Under the pieces are notes generated by a model that did not search any database, was not told the origin of the DNA, and saw only the letters and a list, made by a program, of their open reading frames with translations. A stretch of DNA of 64,000 nucleotides from Ochotona curzoniae (Eukaryota > Chordata > Mammalia > Lagomorpha > Ochotonidae): the NCBI RefSeq assembly GCF_017591425.1, contig NW_024465746.1, positions 806,001-870,000 on the forward strand, read 5' to 3'. Below are positions 48,706 through 60,355 of this stretch, piece by piece; positions within the stretch are counted from its first letter, which is position 1; every line of letters begins with the position of its first letter. The position numbers were made by a program, and so were the translations under genes.

Positions 48706-48747
48706 CCATGCCAAAGTCAATGGGCGTGTGTATCTCATGATCAATAG
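48706..48747 (+). CDS. PIEZO2: PIEZO2 cassette exon A (42 bp, 14 codons)
   Basis: Acceptor ...ctccccgcgtag, donor AATAG|gtgggt. After C completes Ser it encodes HAKVNGRVYLMIN and leaves AG. Length is 42, a multiple of three, and its phases equal those of its neighbours, so it can be used or skipped freely. The peptide SHAKVNGRVYL is one I recall from longer mouse Piezo2 isoforms, where exons in this cytoplasmic loop are spliced differently between sensory neurons and other tissues. Whether it is used in this species cannot be read from the genome. Confidence 0.9.
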   Translation, partial: PCQSQWACVSHDQ

Positions 48748-50452
48748 GTGGGTACTCCCATGTTTCCTGTCTTGTTTCTCGGTATGTTACAGCCTTCATT
48801 GCTTCCTCAACCCGGAGTGTTGGCATCGGAGAGTGAACGGCGGTCTCAGGCATGCTCGTGGGTGTGTTCTGCACATCGAGCCATTTGATGCTTACATTGA
48901 ATGGTGCTGCCAAGGGGGTGTGGAGGGGGCTCGGGGTCTTCAGGTGCTGCCAAGCCTCTAGTCTTGGTTCCAGCTTCTGTCCTATTCGTGTCTCCCTTTG
49001 GCAGCACTAGGTCAAGGCTTGCCTGCAAGTTCATCTTTCTCTTGAACACATCAGTGGGAGCTCAGCTGAAGAACCACCCCTTCACATCCCCTCCCATAAA
49101 TACCCAAATGCCCACATCTTGCTGAAACTTATCTGGCCTCCCTGTCATCGCTGCTGTCCTAACACTTGCCTTCAAGTCCTTTGTCCCTTGCTTGTCTTTT
49201 TTTTTGTTTTGTTTTCTGTCATTAGAGGCATAAGCTACTCAGGCCTGAATTCTATCAACAGTTCGTTAAAATGTCCCCCATCACCAACCTTACCCATGAA
49301 GTTGACATTGACTGAACGATGTGACAATAACTACAGCACTATATAGTTAAAGAAAACATCAAGTCTGCAAATAGATCTGTACTTGAAGGACTGACTTATT
49401 ATCAAAGAAGGACATTGTCATCATCAGATTGCATGTCTGCATTATACCACGAGGTCCCAGGATGGTCCCGAGACATGGCCCTATCTGTGTGTCTCTTCCA
49501 GTTGGGGAGACAAAAGCATGCAATGTTTACGCATAACAGAAAGTAAGCTTTGCAAATGTTGCACACAAAGTTGTCCTCAAAGGAACTCGGGGATTTATCT
49601 TAACAAAATAAGTCTTACTTTATTAAGTAATTAAGTTAAAATGTTCCCCTGTAAGTTCATGACATTAAGTGAGTTTGGTGAATAGAGACATACCTGTGGC
49701 AATAAGGCTGATAAAAAAAGTAATGCTTCAAAGGATTTTTGGGTTTTTTTTATCCCAGAGATTTTTCTCAGGAAAAATGCAAAGGTTGATAACCAAATAG
49801 CAGACAAACCCGAGGAGGCAGACCTCCTAGAAGGAAGTAGGAAGATTTTAATGAGTTACTGTGCAGATTGCTGTTGCAGGAGGAAGGAGGACGGCCTGGT
49901 GCCTTTTGGGGACCACTTTTGTTGACAACCTGGAAGGAAAAAAACAGCATCAGGCTTTCAGCTGTTCAGTGGAGATTCTAGCTACTAGTACTGAGCAACT
50001 ATTTAAACCCCATCGTGCAAGCATAGGCAATAGCTCTCTCCTGATTCCTGTTTCCTGGAAAGCAAGAACTTTTATTTTAGAAGGAGATGTCTGAAAAGAC
50101 TTCCTGAGCAGCATCTCTGCAAGCTGTGGTGGCGACTGTCCCGGGCTCACCTCCTGAGACGTCTGCACCCATCACTTCAAATCACGGGTGCAATGGGCTC
50201 ACTCAGGAGTGCTTATAAGTTACCCAGTAGTTACACACCTGAAGCACTCCAGCTCCAGTACTACTGCTTTATCTGGTAGAATCTTCCATTTTTGTGCAAA
50301 TTCAATATGATAAGCACACTGCTATGTCTCAAAGGAAATATTATCAAAGAAATGTAGCTCCATAACACAAGCTTCTGAAATGCCATATGTAAAGTGAGTG
50401 TCCACATTTAGTAGAACCTAATATTCATTAGAATTAAATAAGAAATTCTTTT

Positions 50453-50728
50453 TTAAAAAAACTATTTATTTTTATTTGAAAGGCAGAGAGAGGGAGAGAC
50501 AGAGAAAGAGATCTTCCTTCGGCTGGTCCACATCCCAAGTGGTTGCCAACGGTCAGGGCCGGGACAGTCCAAAAACAAGAGCTGGGAGCTGCTTCTGGGT
50601 CCCCATGTGGGTAGAGGGACCCGAGTTATCCTCTGCTGTTTCCGCAGGCCATAAGAGAGAGCTGGATCAGAACTTGAGTGTTTGGGACACGAACCAGCAC
50701 CCATTTGTGATGCCAGCACTGCCCCAAC
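50453..50728 (-). mobile_element. C-type SINE with imperfect target duplication
   Basis: 'tttatttgaaaggcagagag', 'tgggagctgcttctgggtcc' and 'cacgaaccagcacccatttg'. Flanks AAGAAATTCTTT (50440-50451) and AAGAAATCCTTT (50729-50740) look like one target duplication with one mismatch. Confidence 0.85.
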
Positions 50729-51614
50729 AAGAAATCCTTTAATATATAAAATATGTGTGTTTTTTTTCCTCTCAAAAACGTATTTCTTAGGCTCAATGTT
50801 ATTTTATAAGGAGAATATGTGTTTGAAAAAGTTTATTCTAGACCAAAAGAGAAGCCATGCCTACAACTAAAACCAGGATTTGAATGAAACTTAAAAAATA
50901 CAAGGTATAAGGCATGCAAGTCTAACCGAACATAGAATGTAGCTATGATGAAATTGTAATAATGTGAGCAGTTATGATACAGTTACAACTGACTTAATGA
51001 CTAATATGAATTGGGGTATTTTAAAAGGAATAATGTTTGTTTCCTTCATATATGCAGAAATAAAAGCCAATCTATTCAATCCATGGTTGGTAGACTCTCT
51101 TAGAGATATTACTAATATTATTTGGTTATGACAACAAATCTACACATCAATAGCTATATGTTAAACATCAGAAGTTCTGAATCCTAGAAAATAACTTTAT
51201 TAGCTTCATTAAGCAGTATAACATTGAACATTGCATATAAAAACCAAACATTTTCAAGCGTTCCTTTTTTCTAGTGTGTTAATGAATGAGATGAGTGCAA
51301 CTTACATAGCCACATAATCCACATCAGGATATTAAAAATGAATGACATTGACACTGAGGATTTTGCCATGGTAGCATGTCCATATTGTTTCATGGAAACT
51401 GACTGACGACAATGCTGTTCAAAGTCACGTCCCAGTGCAGAATTAAACCTCTCCAACTTGCCAATACACAATGTCTTCACCCAACTCCATGGCTCCCGGA
51501 GTGTACCACGCACCACAGCACATTTTGCACGGGGGAGGGAGCAGCAAGATTATCCTGAAAACATGGACTAGAATAATTGCAGGTACACATGGAGAATGTT
51601 GCATACTGAAGACT

Positions 51615-51652
51615 TTATTTCTTAAAATTTGTTTGCTTTTACTTGAAAAAGT

Positions 51653-51699
<47 letters not shown>

Positions 51700-51960
51700 A
51701 AGGAAGCAAGATCCCCGATCCTTGAATGGTCACAATGGCTAGAGCTGGGCGGATCTGAAGCCAGGAGCTAAGAGCTTCTTCAGGATGTCCCACAAGGGGA
51801 CGGGGGCTCAAGACATTGAGCCATCCTGTGCCGCTTTCCCAGGCAGTTAGCAGGAAGCTAGATTAGAAGTGGAACAACTAGAAGTGGGACTAGAACCAGC
51901 ACCCATATGCAATGTCAGTGCCACAGACAGAGGATTAACCAATCGCACACTAAGTATTTT
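51615..51960 (-). mobile_element. Old C-type SINE with (AC)n
   Basis: 'ttgcttttacttgaaaaag', (AC)n at 51655-51693, 'gaagccaggagctaagagct' and 'actagaaccagcacccatat' give the reversed SINE order. The microsatellite lies within the element's tail region. Confidence 0.8.
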
Positions 51961-52027
51961 CAAAGTATTTTCAAAGCCATTGGAGCACAGTTGAAGGAGC
52001 AGGGTTAAAAGTCACACATAGAGATTC

Positions 52028-52126
52028 TCACACAGTTCATGGAAATGAACTGTTTATGAAAAATGATGCATGAATTTTTTTTCATCACAACAAACTTATC
52101 TTCACTTCCCTAACAAACCCTTGAAG
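52028..52126. repeat. MITE-like remnant
   Basis: 'cacagttcatggaaatgaac', 'gcatgaattttttttcatca' and 'aacccttgaagctcc' resemble the family at 43433. The ends are degenerate. Confidence 0.45.
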
Positions 52127-53386
52127 CTCCTTGCAATGTCATCTGTTTTGTGGGAACATGGAAGGAGAGAACTAATGTACTTAAGAGTACAAGAGGGAGT
52201 TAAAGCCCAGAGTCTACCTCCTAATACAAGAAATGAAATAACATGATAAGTAAATTTAAAATATGCAAAGAAGAACATGGAGGTCTCTGGAGAAAGAAGT
52301 GTGATGCCAAGGAGCGGATGAGTTGACTTATCTAGGGATCCAGTTAGTTCACCACCACGTCTGTCTGAAGTCTTCAGATACAATTCCTTCACAGGATTGT
52401 TGCCACATTCATGTGTGATGATCCGTGAAGATGGAGAAGCATTTGAGGACTCAAGGAATGTTTTCACTAGGATATGCTTTTCAAGTTTTAATTTAGTTTA
52501 TGGGAAAAGCAATAGTCCTTTGTAATAATTTCCTTGAAGTTAGCAAACAAAAGGTGAATGAAGGTGCCCAGGTTTTCCTGGAGAGGCAGTGCGGCCGCTC
52601 CTTCCGGCAAGGTGCACCTGCTGATGTCTTGGAATTGTGCTTCTGGGCAGCCCCCCGCTCTGCTGCTGGCTCACCCCTTCCAGAAGTGCAAAAACACACA
52701 CACAAAATATGACACTGCACACCACAAATCTGCATCCTGCACAATTTCAAAAACATTTTGGATGTGAATAAAATACATGCTTTTGTCCACTGAGCAAAGT
52801 GATGATGTCATAGGTTGCTGGTGGGCGTGGTAGAAATCTCTGTCCCTCACGCTCACTCTGGCTCAGCTCTCAGTATCCCCACTGCTGCCAGCCAGCAGTC
52901 TGCACCCATCACCATCATTCGGGGACATGGTGCAGATGCCCTGGACGCATTCAGCTCCCACTGCACCTGCTTGAGAAGAAGGCCGAATGGGAGTGGTCTA
53001 CACAGAGGGCTGGCTGGAAGCACTCCTGATTCAAGAATAAAAATAGTAGCTATAACGTGAATGATTGGATTCTTGCAAGGTTTTTTTGTTTTTATTTATT
53101 ATTATTATCATTGCATTTGTAAGAAAGCATGAGATCATGTGCCTCGGTACCTCTAAGTCCTCTCCTTTACAAACCTGCAGTTGTGTCCACTCTCAGACCA
53201 GTTGCCAGTCCTCAGGCTCATAGCAGAAGCACGCTGTGGAGGCCATCCCGGAATGCACTTGGCCTTGGCACACAGGAATGCAATCATGGATGAAATGTAG
53301 CATGATATGTGATCTGACAGTCCTTATAATTTCTCTGTTCTCACCTCCTTTTTTTTTTTCCTTTCTATTTCAATTACTTTGAGCAG

Positions 53387-53419
53387 CATCAAGAAAAAAT
53401 TACCAATCCACCAAAATGA
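53387..53419 (+). CDS. PIEZO2: PIEZO2 cassette exon B (33 bp, 11 codons)
   Basis: Acceptor ...actttgagcag, donor AATGA|gtaagt. C completes Ser (AG|C), then IKKKLPIHQN, then GA that joins A of the next exon to give Glu. It is a multiple of three and phase-matched like cassette A. The peptide IKKKLPIHQNE is known from long Piezo2 isoforms. It adds a strongly basic stretch next to the acidic loop encoded by the following exon. The donor is near consensus and the acceptor has a long pyrimidine tract. Confidence 0.9.
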   Translation, partial: HQEKITNPPK

Positions 53420-53795
53420 GTAAGTCCCCCTGTGAAGCCATGAAATGCTTGCTCTACATGATGCCGTTTCATGCTTCTACATCCTAAACTCTGACCACGT
53501 TCCCCTCTAGGGAACAATGTCAAGTTTAGGTGTCCAGAGTACTCACTGCTGACTAGTCACTGAGATCTGAATTGGAAAAGCCGACCAGAGCTAACCGAGT
53601 TCATTGGTTTTAGAAAGAGCTTAAAAGAAACCAACAAATAAATGGTGGCAAAATGCTAACACCCCACCGTGTGAGGTCTTTGCACATGCTCCAGTTTTTC
53701 ATTTTTTTTTTGTTTCCCCTCTTTTTCCCTGCCCCTCACTCCACTCTACCCTGACACCCCTTCCCGCTTCTGACTCCACCCTTCTCTGTCCGCAG
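53420..53795 (+). other. PIEZO2: PIEZO2 intron (376 bp)
   Basis: Short GT-AG intron, phase 2, between cassette B and the next common exon. The 3' 110 bases are very pyrimidine-rich. No repeats were recognised. Confidence 0.9.
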
Positions 53796-53998
53796 ATTGG
53801 CCCACCCTGAAGGGAGCCTTCCAGACCTCGCGGCAATGAACCTCACTGCAGGCCTGGAGAAACCGGAAGTGAAGAAGTTGACCGAGGCCGCAAAGGAGAA
53901 AGCAGAGGGGTTCTCCGAGAAGGCTGAGCTTGGGAATGACAGCGAGGGCTCTGAAGAGGACGGAGATGAGGAGTCTGAGGAGGAGGGAGAAACATCAG
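53796..53998 (+). CDS. PIEZO2: PIEZO2 coding exon 13 of window (203 bp), acidic loop
   Basis: Acceptor ...tctgtccgcag, donor TCAG|gtaacc. One base completes the split codon (Arg or Glu depending on the upstream exon), then 67 codons and a final G. It starts LAHPEGSLPDLAAMNLTAGL and runs into a Lys/Glu-rich and then Ser/Glu/Asp-rich tail (DSEGSEEDGDEESEEEGET). It is a cytoplasmic, probably disordered loop with several possible CK2-type serines. It diverges more from remembered human sequence than the membrane exons. The antisense open frame across it is a by-product of the purine-rich coding strand. Confidence 0.96.
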
Positions 53999-55503
53999 GT
54001 AACCAGCCTGCGAGGGAGGTGCTGGCTGCCTGAATGAGCACAGGAACCAGGGACTTGCTCTAAGCAATGAAACAATCCCTCTATTCCACACCTAGGCGGT
54101 GGCATGAAAGTTGGAGGTTGTTTGCTATTGTTGCTGTGCTCATATGTATTCCTGACCCAGTTACGCCAGCAACTCCCTGTTTATTCTGAGTGAGGAGAAG
54201 AGAGCGGGTGGCTAGCCCATCAACTCCTGAGCTGAGCGTAGGCTCCTGTGAAGGCGTCAAGGGGCTGTATCCATCAGCTACCTCTTCCAGAAGCCACTCC
54301 TACCAGAATCAGACTATTGGCACAACCTCTGGAACGCTCAGAAACAGGTTGTTGGGTGTAGAATCTCTAAATGTCATCTTCACAAAGCCATTCAAGGAAC
54401 ACCATCATCAAGGAAGCATGTATCACTCTAGCTGTTCTAATGCTTAAGGGCCCAAGACCCAGAGGAGAAAATCACCAATTAGATAACTGTAACTTCATGC
54501 CAACTCCTAGATATGTGCCTGTTTCATTGTCTTATTAGGGATTTTTTTCTTAATCCTCTACACGTCTTCCCAGATCTGAAATACTATTGGGACAGAGCCT
54601 AATGAGGACTGAATAGCTTCAGTAGTCAGGGAATGTTACCTCTTCCAGGGATGGAGGGGTTCAGGCCCTTCTGGCAGGCTGCAGACAGGGTAACAGAAGG
54701 CAGGAGACACCTGCGGAAATGTTCTGGGGCCTCGACAACAGGATCCTGCCCTGGACTGTGCTGTTCCCTGTCCTCTACCACAGCAGTGTGGGGTGGAGGA
54801 CCCCTACTGAAGGCGCACTTCTCCGTATGTGAGCCGTGCGTGCTTGTCGATCGGCTGCCCGTCGTTGACGCCTGTTACTCATGCGCATGCGTTACCTAGC
54901 CCTTTGCGTGGACTATCATTGCCATGTATAAATAATCATATTTCATAATTCACAGTCATTTCCAGAACAGGCACCATAACTTATACTACCCTATTCGGAC
55001 AAAATAGATCATAAAGAGATATACTCAGTTCTGGGTGAGATTTTGCTTATGTGAGATGGTCGTACACATAGTCCTAGTGTGACTTTCGATGCGATCAGAC
55101 AGTACAGTCCTAATACACCAACGCATGACCACTGTGGCTGCACAGCTTAGCACGAAAGAATTCATTTGATAAAAAATGATCATTGGAACGATTCTGATCA
55201 TTTCATCAAAGTGTGCACTGGTTCCTTTGAATTCTTAGTGTTCCCTTTTGCCCTGGCAAGAAGTGACTGCTTCAACCTGGGGCAGCTCTCTGACAGGCTC
55301 ACCTGTTAGGGTCATGGACATTTAAAAGTAACATTGCCCTTTGGAATTCTTTGCCCACCCAAATTAGGATATCCTTATGCCCCTATCACTATGAGTACAT
55401 TGTAGCCTCTCACTGCCAGCTGAGATTACGTGGGGTACCTTACATAATGACGTGATGACGTGGAAAACCATCCTATGCTCATGGTGTGTCTCGTCCTTTG
55501 CAG
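53999..55503 (+). other. PIEZO2: PIEZO2 intron (1,505 bp)
   Basis: GT-AG intron, phase 1. No recognisable repeat, gene or structured element. Confidence 0.85.
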
Positions 55504-55664
55504 ATCTTAGGAACAAATGGCACCTGGTGATCGACCGCCTCACTGTGCTCTTCCTGAAATTCCTGGAGTATTTTCATAAGCTGCAGGTGTTCATGTGGTG
55601 GATCCTGGAGCTGCACATCATCAAGATCGTGTCATCCTACATCATCTGGGTTGCTGTGAAAGAG
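55504..55664 (+). CDS. PIEZO2: PIEZO2 coding exon 14 of window (161 bp), followed by a GC donor
   Basis: Acceptor ...cctttgcag. Two bases complete Asp, then 53 codons from LRNKWHLVIDRLTVLFLKFL to IIWVAVKE. It encodes two amphipathic or hydrophobic helices (LTVLFLKFLEYFHKLQVFMWW and IIKIVSSYIIWV). The protein requires the exon to end at GTGAAAGAG, and the next bases are gcaagt, so the donor is GC rather than GT. A GT lies four bases further on, but using it would add four bases and break the frame. Confidence 0.97.
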
Positions 55665-56431
55665 GCAAGTGCAGCTGGTTGGGTGATTTGATTGAGCAGC
55701 GCCATGGCAGGGGTTCACCCTCCCCCTCCAGCTCTCTGTGATGCAGCCGCAGGTCTCCCTCGCTGCCCTGGGAGGTCGGGTTGTAAGGCAAGCACATGCG
55801 TGTCCACATGCGGAAAGCCCAAGATGAGTGGGACACAGACCACAGAGGAGGCTTGAGGCTTAGCTTCTGGACGGTTTGGTCAGATCATAGAGGTCCTGTA
55901 TCTTGCTCGAATCCTTGAGGAAAGTAACACTTCAGTTTATGTGACCAAAAAGCAAACCCAAGACCCCAAACGTAACAAACTATTCAGTAGAGCTTATCTT
56001 GTTTATTGTTGGATCGTTAAAGACTAGGCAGAAGAATCTCCAACAGCCGTATTTCCTGTAATGAACAGTTACCATTCAGCCAATGGTTGCTTCTTTTTGC
56101 TATGGAGTAATTATTTCTACAAGTTTGACATATTTCTCATGTTCTGCACTGTTTTCTAGTTGATTACAACTCAAAGAGTCTTTGCCCTATGAAAATTACG
56201 CCAGGGTACCACTGCACATATCAATAGTAAACTATTACAACCATAATGCTACAAAACTTGAAATGTTTACACATAGGCAAATAGAAGATGAAACAATTTT
56301 AGCTCTACAATCTTAAAACTTTCTTCCATTTCATTCAAGCAATCTGAAACCAGTAGGTGGATCCATGCACGAGGGCATAAAAACAGAAACCACTGCCCTT
56401 TGAGATTTGTGTCATAAAATAGGCTGTGTTG

Positions 56432-56755
56432 GGCCCGGCCTAGCAGCTAAAGTCCTCGCCCTGAACCTGCTGGGATCCCGTATAGTTGCCAGTTCTAATC
56501 CTGGCAGCTCCACTTCCCATCCAGCTCCCTGCTTGTGGCCTGGGAAAGCATTCAAGGACAGCCCAATGCTTTGGGATCCTGCACCCACATGGGAGACCTG
56601 GAGGAGGGTCCTGACTCCTGGCTCTGGATCGGCACAGCACCAGCCATTGTGCTCACTTGGGGAGTGAATCATCGGACAGAAGATCTTCCTCTCTGTTTCT
56701 CCTCCTCTCTGTATGTCTGACTTTGTAATAAAAATAAATAAATCTTTTTTTTTAA
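56432..56755 (+). mobile_element. Young C-type SINE, sense, with 16-bp target duplication
   Basis: Starts gggcccggcctagcagctaa, carries 'ttggggagtgaatcatcgga' and ends 'taataaaaataaataaat' plus a T/A tail. Perfect flanking repeats AAAATAGGCTGTGTTG at 56416-56431 and 56756-56771. It is the only full-length sense copy in the window and gives the clearest view of the element's polarity. Confidence 0.95.
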
Positions 56756-56952
56756 AAAATAGGCTGTGTTGTTAATGAACTAAACCTAAAAACAGCCTAG
56801 TATGGATATTGACTGAGAGAAAAATAATTTAAGCATTTTCTGTGTAAGTGTATTAGCCGATGCAGATGAATTTCGAGAGTCAAATAGTAAAGGAAGAAGG
56901 AATACAGCCAAAGAAAACAGTTGCCTAAAAATTAACAAAGACTCTTTTTTTA

Positions 56953-57268
56953 AAAAAAAAAAGATTTTTTTAATTTTTATCAGAAATGCAGATAAACAGA
57001 AAGAAGGAGATACAGAGAAAGATCTTCCATCCATCTCAAGTGACTGCAATGGCCAGAGCTAAGATAATCTAAAACTAGGAGCCAGGAGCTTCTTCCAGGT
57101 CTCCCACGCAGGTGCAGGGTCCCAAGTCCCTTGAGTCGTCCTTCACCACCTTCCCAGGCCACAAGCAGGCAGCTGGAAGGGAAGTGGAGCAGCCGAGACA
57201 TAAACCGGTGCCCATATGGGATTCACGCACAGGCAAGGCGAGGATTTAGGTGCTAGGCTATCGCATCT
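56953..57268 (-). mobile_element. C-type SINE, reversed
   Basis: 'gatttttttaatttttatc', 'gagaaagatcttccatccat', 'ctcccacgcaggtgcagggt' and 'aaaccggtgcccatatggga' mark a near full-length reversed copy, 197 bp after the sense copy at 56432. No clear target duplication. Confidence 0.85.
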
Positions 57269-58211
57269 GAATTCACCAAATCTAATGGACAGGTAACTCC
57301 TGGTCATATGAGAAGTTGTGTGGCAGGATGGTGGAGACCTAGAGAAACAATGGGAAGATGGAAGCAGGTGTTTTGTGTATGTGTGTGTGTGTGTGTAGCA
57401 GGAGTTAGATTCAGAGAATCGGCTCTGTGAAATTCATCCTAGAGGCAAAAAGGAGAACAAAAGAGAGGGTTAAACGTCATACCTTCTTACAAATTTTAAA
57501 CAAAAGGAGGACTTGAATTCTTAGATCATCCCCAATGAGGCTGAAGAATCTGGGCTACCATTTCAATCCATGAGAAACCTGACCTCTGATAAAACACGAC
57601 CAATTTCTTCTCTGAGTCACGTGTTATGGGAACTCCCAGACTCACAGTATAGAGACCAGCGACCAGCGACCAGGGACCACTGAAAGCAGCTGTCGCAGCT
57701 GTTTTAGCTGCCCATGTCGTCCTCAGGAGTGGCGTCTGGCCCTGAGGGGTGAGTGACAGCAGGCGGCTCAGATGCTCCCTGCTGGGATCAGCTGGCCCTG
57801 GCTGGAGAGGCCTAGCAACTTTCACATTGCTGATGGCATCTGTTGCAGCTGGAGTCCTAAGCAGCCTGCTTGGTTGAGTCTCAGCTCAAAAGCAACGCGT
57901 AGTCAAGCTTCCACTTGACTTTAACACGTGCTCTATCACAAACCTTTCTCTGTGTCCCTGAACACACTGTACTGTCTAAGATTCCTAGGCGACGGAAAGA
58001 CCAGCAAGTTCTCATTTGGTTTATTAAATTTCTCCAGCCACGAACAGTAATCTAACTCCTTTGGAAACACAAGTTTCTCCTTTGCTTGTTGCTGCTCCCT
58101 CATGTGTCTCTCCTGTGTCCCTTACTGTCCCTGTTGCTCTGTGTGTCTAATCCATTAGATACTTCCTTGATCGAACTGGTCTCTCTTCCTTTTAAAATAC
58201 ACCACCGTTAT

Positions 58212-58570
58212 TCTTTTTTTAAGTTTTTAAGTATATTTATTTTCATTTTATGTGAAAGGCAAGAGGTATATAGAACGAATTGGAGAAACAGAAAGAGAGA
58301 TCTTCCATCTAGTGGTTCACTTGCCGGATACCTGCAATCACAGATTTGAGCCAGGCCAAAGCCAGGAGCCTGGAACTCAGTCTGAGTTTGCCACATGCGT
58401 GATGGGAACCCAGGTGTCTTGGCCATCCCTTGCTGCATCCTGGGGTGTGCGTGAGCAGGATGCTGTGTCAGAAGCTGAGTAGCTGTGACTTCATCAGGCA
58501 CTCTAGCCCTGGATGTGAGCATCCCAGTGACAAAGCAGTGACATAAGCTGCAACACCAAGCACCTGCACC
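58212..58570 (-). mobile_element. Old C-type SINE
   Basis: 'tttatgtgaaaggcaagagg', 'gagatcttccatctagtgg' and 'aaagccaggagcctggaact' show a reversed old SINE. Confidence 0.75.
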
Positions 58571-58794
58571 TGCCTCAATACTTTTCTAACTTCAAAATGT
58601 CACTGAAGAGCCCTGGGAAATCTAGTTATTCTTTCTCTCCTTTGATCATCTCCTGTTCTCCTAGGGGACCTGGTCCCCAGTTAATATTTCATTGTCTTAA
58701 ATGTTATTATCACCATCATAATTATTGCTGTTGTTGTCTTCATTCCAAGGGTAACTGGCTGTTTTGGGTATTTGGAGAGTGATCCAGTGAATGG

Positions 58795-58800
<6 letters not shown>

Positions 58801-58849
<49 letters not shown>
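58801..58849. repeat. (TG)n microsatellite
   Basis: About 24 uninterrupted TG units, the longest dinucleotide run in the window, 1.07 kb before an exon acceptor. Confidence 0.97.
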
Positions 58850-58851
<2 letters not shown>

Positions 58852-59920
58852 CTGAACTTTGGATAAAGTGAAAATTTCAAAATAAGAAAATTTTAAATCG
58901 AAAGTCCTGCATAAATTAATTGTAAATGTATGCTGTTATTTTCACCTGATATTAAATGTCCTGCAGATATGATTTTAACATTTCTCAGAATAAAGGAATA
59001 TTTTGCAAGGCTGAATAAGATTATGGCAGCTCTGCACTATCCATGGACCATTTCACATAGGTCATTTCACATGACCAGCAAACTCACACGCAGCTCCACA
59101 CCAGCATGTTCAAGTTTATCTCACTGCCCTCACTCCTCACACCTGCTTAACTCAGCAGTTTGTATGCCAGCCATGGCACTACCATTCATCCAGGCTTCAA
59201 GGCTCCTTTACTATCCCTGCCCAACCACTGCTATAACAATCACCAAAGCCCCTCCAGGCTGCTCCTCCATTTCTCACAGGCTGCTATAAAGCACGTGAGC
59301 TAGTCCTTGACCTTGAGTCTGACCCTCATGATGCACTCTCCATTCTGCAGTTGCATCCATCCAAGTGAGGTGCAGAGTTTACTGCTTACTGTAGAATGGA
59401 CTCATGTGTCATTAGTTGGTGAAAAGGACCTGTCAAAATTTGGCCACATCGTGGCCTTTTACCTTCCGCTGCACTTTGTGCTTTTGACTCTGAAGTTTTC
59501 ATTTGCTTGTAGTTGATTGTACTACCTGTCCCAGCCTTGCTCATGCATCCTCACCCGGGATGCACTTCTCACATACCTCAGCTGGGCTCAGCTCAGGCCC
59601 TCTCTCCCTTCCCAAAGACCCTCTGTGACCCTCAGGCCCACAGACCCCTTTTCGGCGCTCACACTTGTTCACATCCATAACTGAGCTCTGCTGTGTTATA
59701 TTTTCTGTGGTTGCCTACACATCCAACTTCCATGCAAGACAGAATGTCACCCAGGGGAGAGACCAGGCATCACTTTGCCCTCCTGTGCCTGGGCAATGCT
59801 TTGCACATGCTAGGAACTCAGTCAGCCCTTGCTAAATTGACTGAGTCAAGTCCTCATGTTTTGTGGATGCTATGCCGTGTGCTGTATTGTTTGTCTCCAA
59901 TCCTGATTTTGTGTTTTTAG

Positions 59921-60097
59921 GTGTCTCTGTTCAACTACGTATTTTTGATTTCCTGGGCATTTGCTCTGCCGTATGCCAAGCTCCGCCGCCTGGCTTCCAG
60001 CGTCTGCACTGTCTGGACATGTGTGATCATCGTCTGCAAGATGTTGTACCAGCTTCAGACCATTAAGCCTGAGAACTTTTCTGTTAACTGTTCCCTG
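59921..60097 (+). CDS. PIEZO2: PIEZO2 coding exon 15 of window (177 bp)
   Basis: Acceptor ...gtgtttttag, donor CTG|gtgagc. Fifty-nine codons, phase 0 at both ends. It encodes helices VSLFNYVFLISWAFAL and SSVCTVWTCVIIVCKMLY separated by a short basic turn (YAKLRRLA), then an extracellular start with sequons NFS and NCS in ENFSVNCSL. It is nearly identical to human PIEZO2 as remembered. Confidence 0.98.
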
Positions 60098-60355
60098 GTG
60101 AGCCTCGGTGATGGGGGGATCTTCCTTACTGCCCTTTGGGGGAAGCGAAGAAGATATGTGGGTAACTGCCATGTGCATACACATCTTGTGCAGGATGTAA
60201 GTCCCCCATCCACTTGGGATCTGTTCTGGCCCTGCTGAGGTTTGCCCTGTTGATGCATGTCCCTCCCTAGTACACCCTTGTCAAAACTGAAGAACAGTCT
60301 CAGCTCTTCTAACCTGAGAAGCATTTCTTACTCCTCCGTGTTCTCTCCCTTTTAG
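60098..60355 (+). other. PIEZO2: PIEZO2 intron (258 bp)
   Basis: Short GT-AG intron, phase 0, with a pyrimidine-rich 3' end (ctctcccttttag). No repeats. Confidence 0.92.

Larger units (their letters stand above)
48748..53386 (+). other. PIEZO2: PIEZO2 intron (4,639 bp) between the two cassette exons
   Basis: GT-AG intron, phase 2. It contains two minus-oriented SINEs (50453-50728 and 51615-51960), an (AC)n run inside the second, and a MITE-like remnant near 52028-52126. The acceptor end has a long T-rich tract from 53349. Other stretches, including 48750-50440 and 52130-53340, show nothing recognisable. Confidence 0.8.
55665..59920 (+). other. PIEZO2: PIEZO2 GC-AG intron (4,256 bp)
   Basis: Starts gcaagtgc and ends tgtttttag. 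The exon side (GAG) and the rest of the donor (GCAAGT) match the U2-type consensus except for the single T-to-C change, the usual form of functional GC donors. It contains SINEs at 56432-56755 (+), 56953-57268 (-) and 58212-58570 (-) and a (TG)n run at 58801-58849. 58900-59920 has no recognised feature. Confidence 0.9.

Noticed and set aside
53736..54041. 101-codon open frame on the - strand
   Set aside because: Antisense shadow of the Glu/Ser-rich exon at 53796; absence of stops follows from the purine-rich sense strand.
56432..56520. tRNA-like head as a real tRNA gene
   Set aside because: It is the head of a SINE with a target duplication and an A-rich tail; tRNA arms are degenerate.
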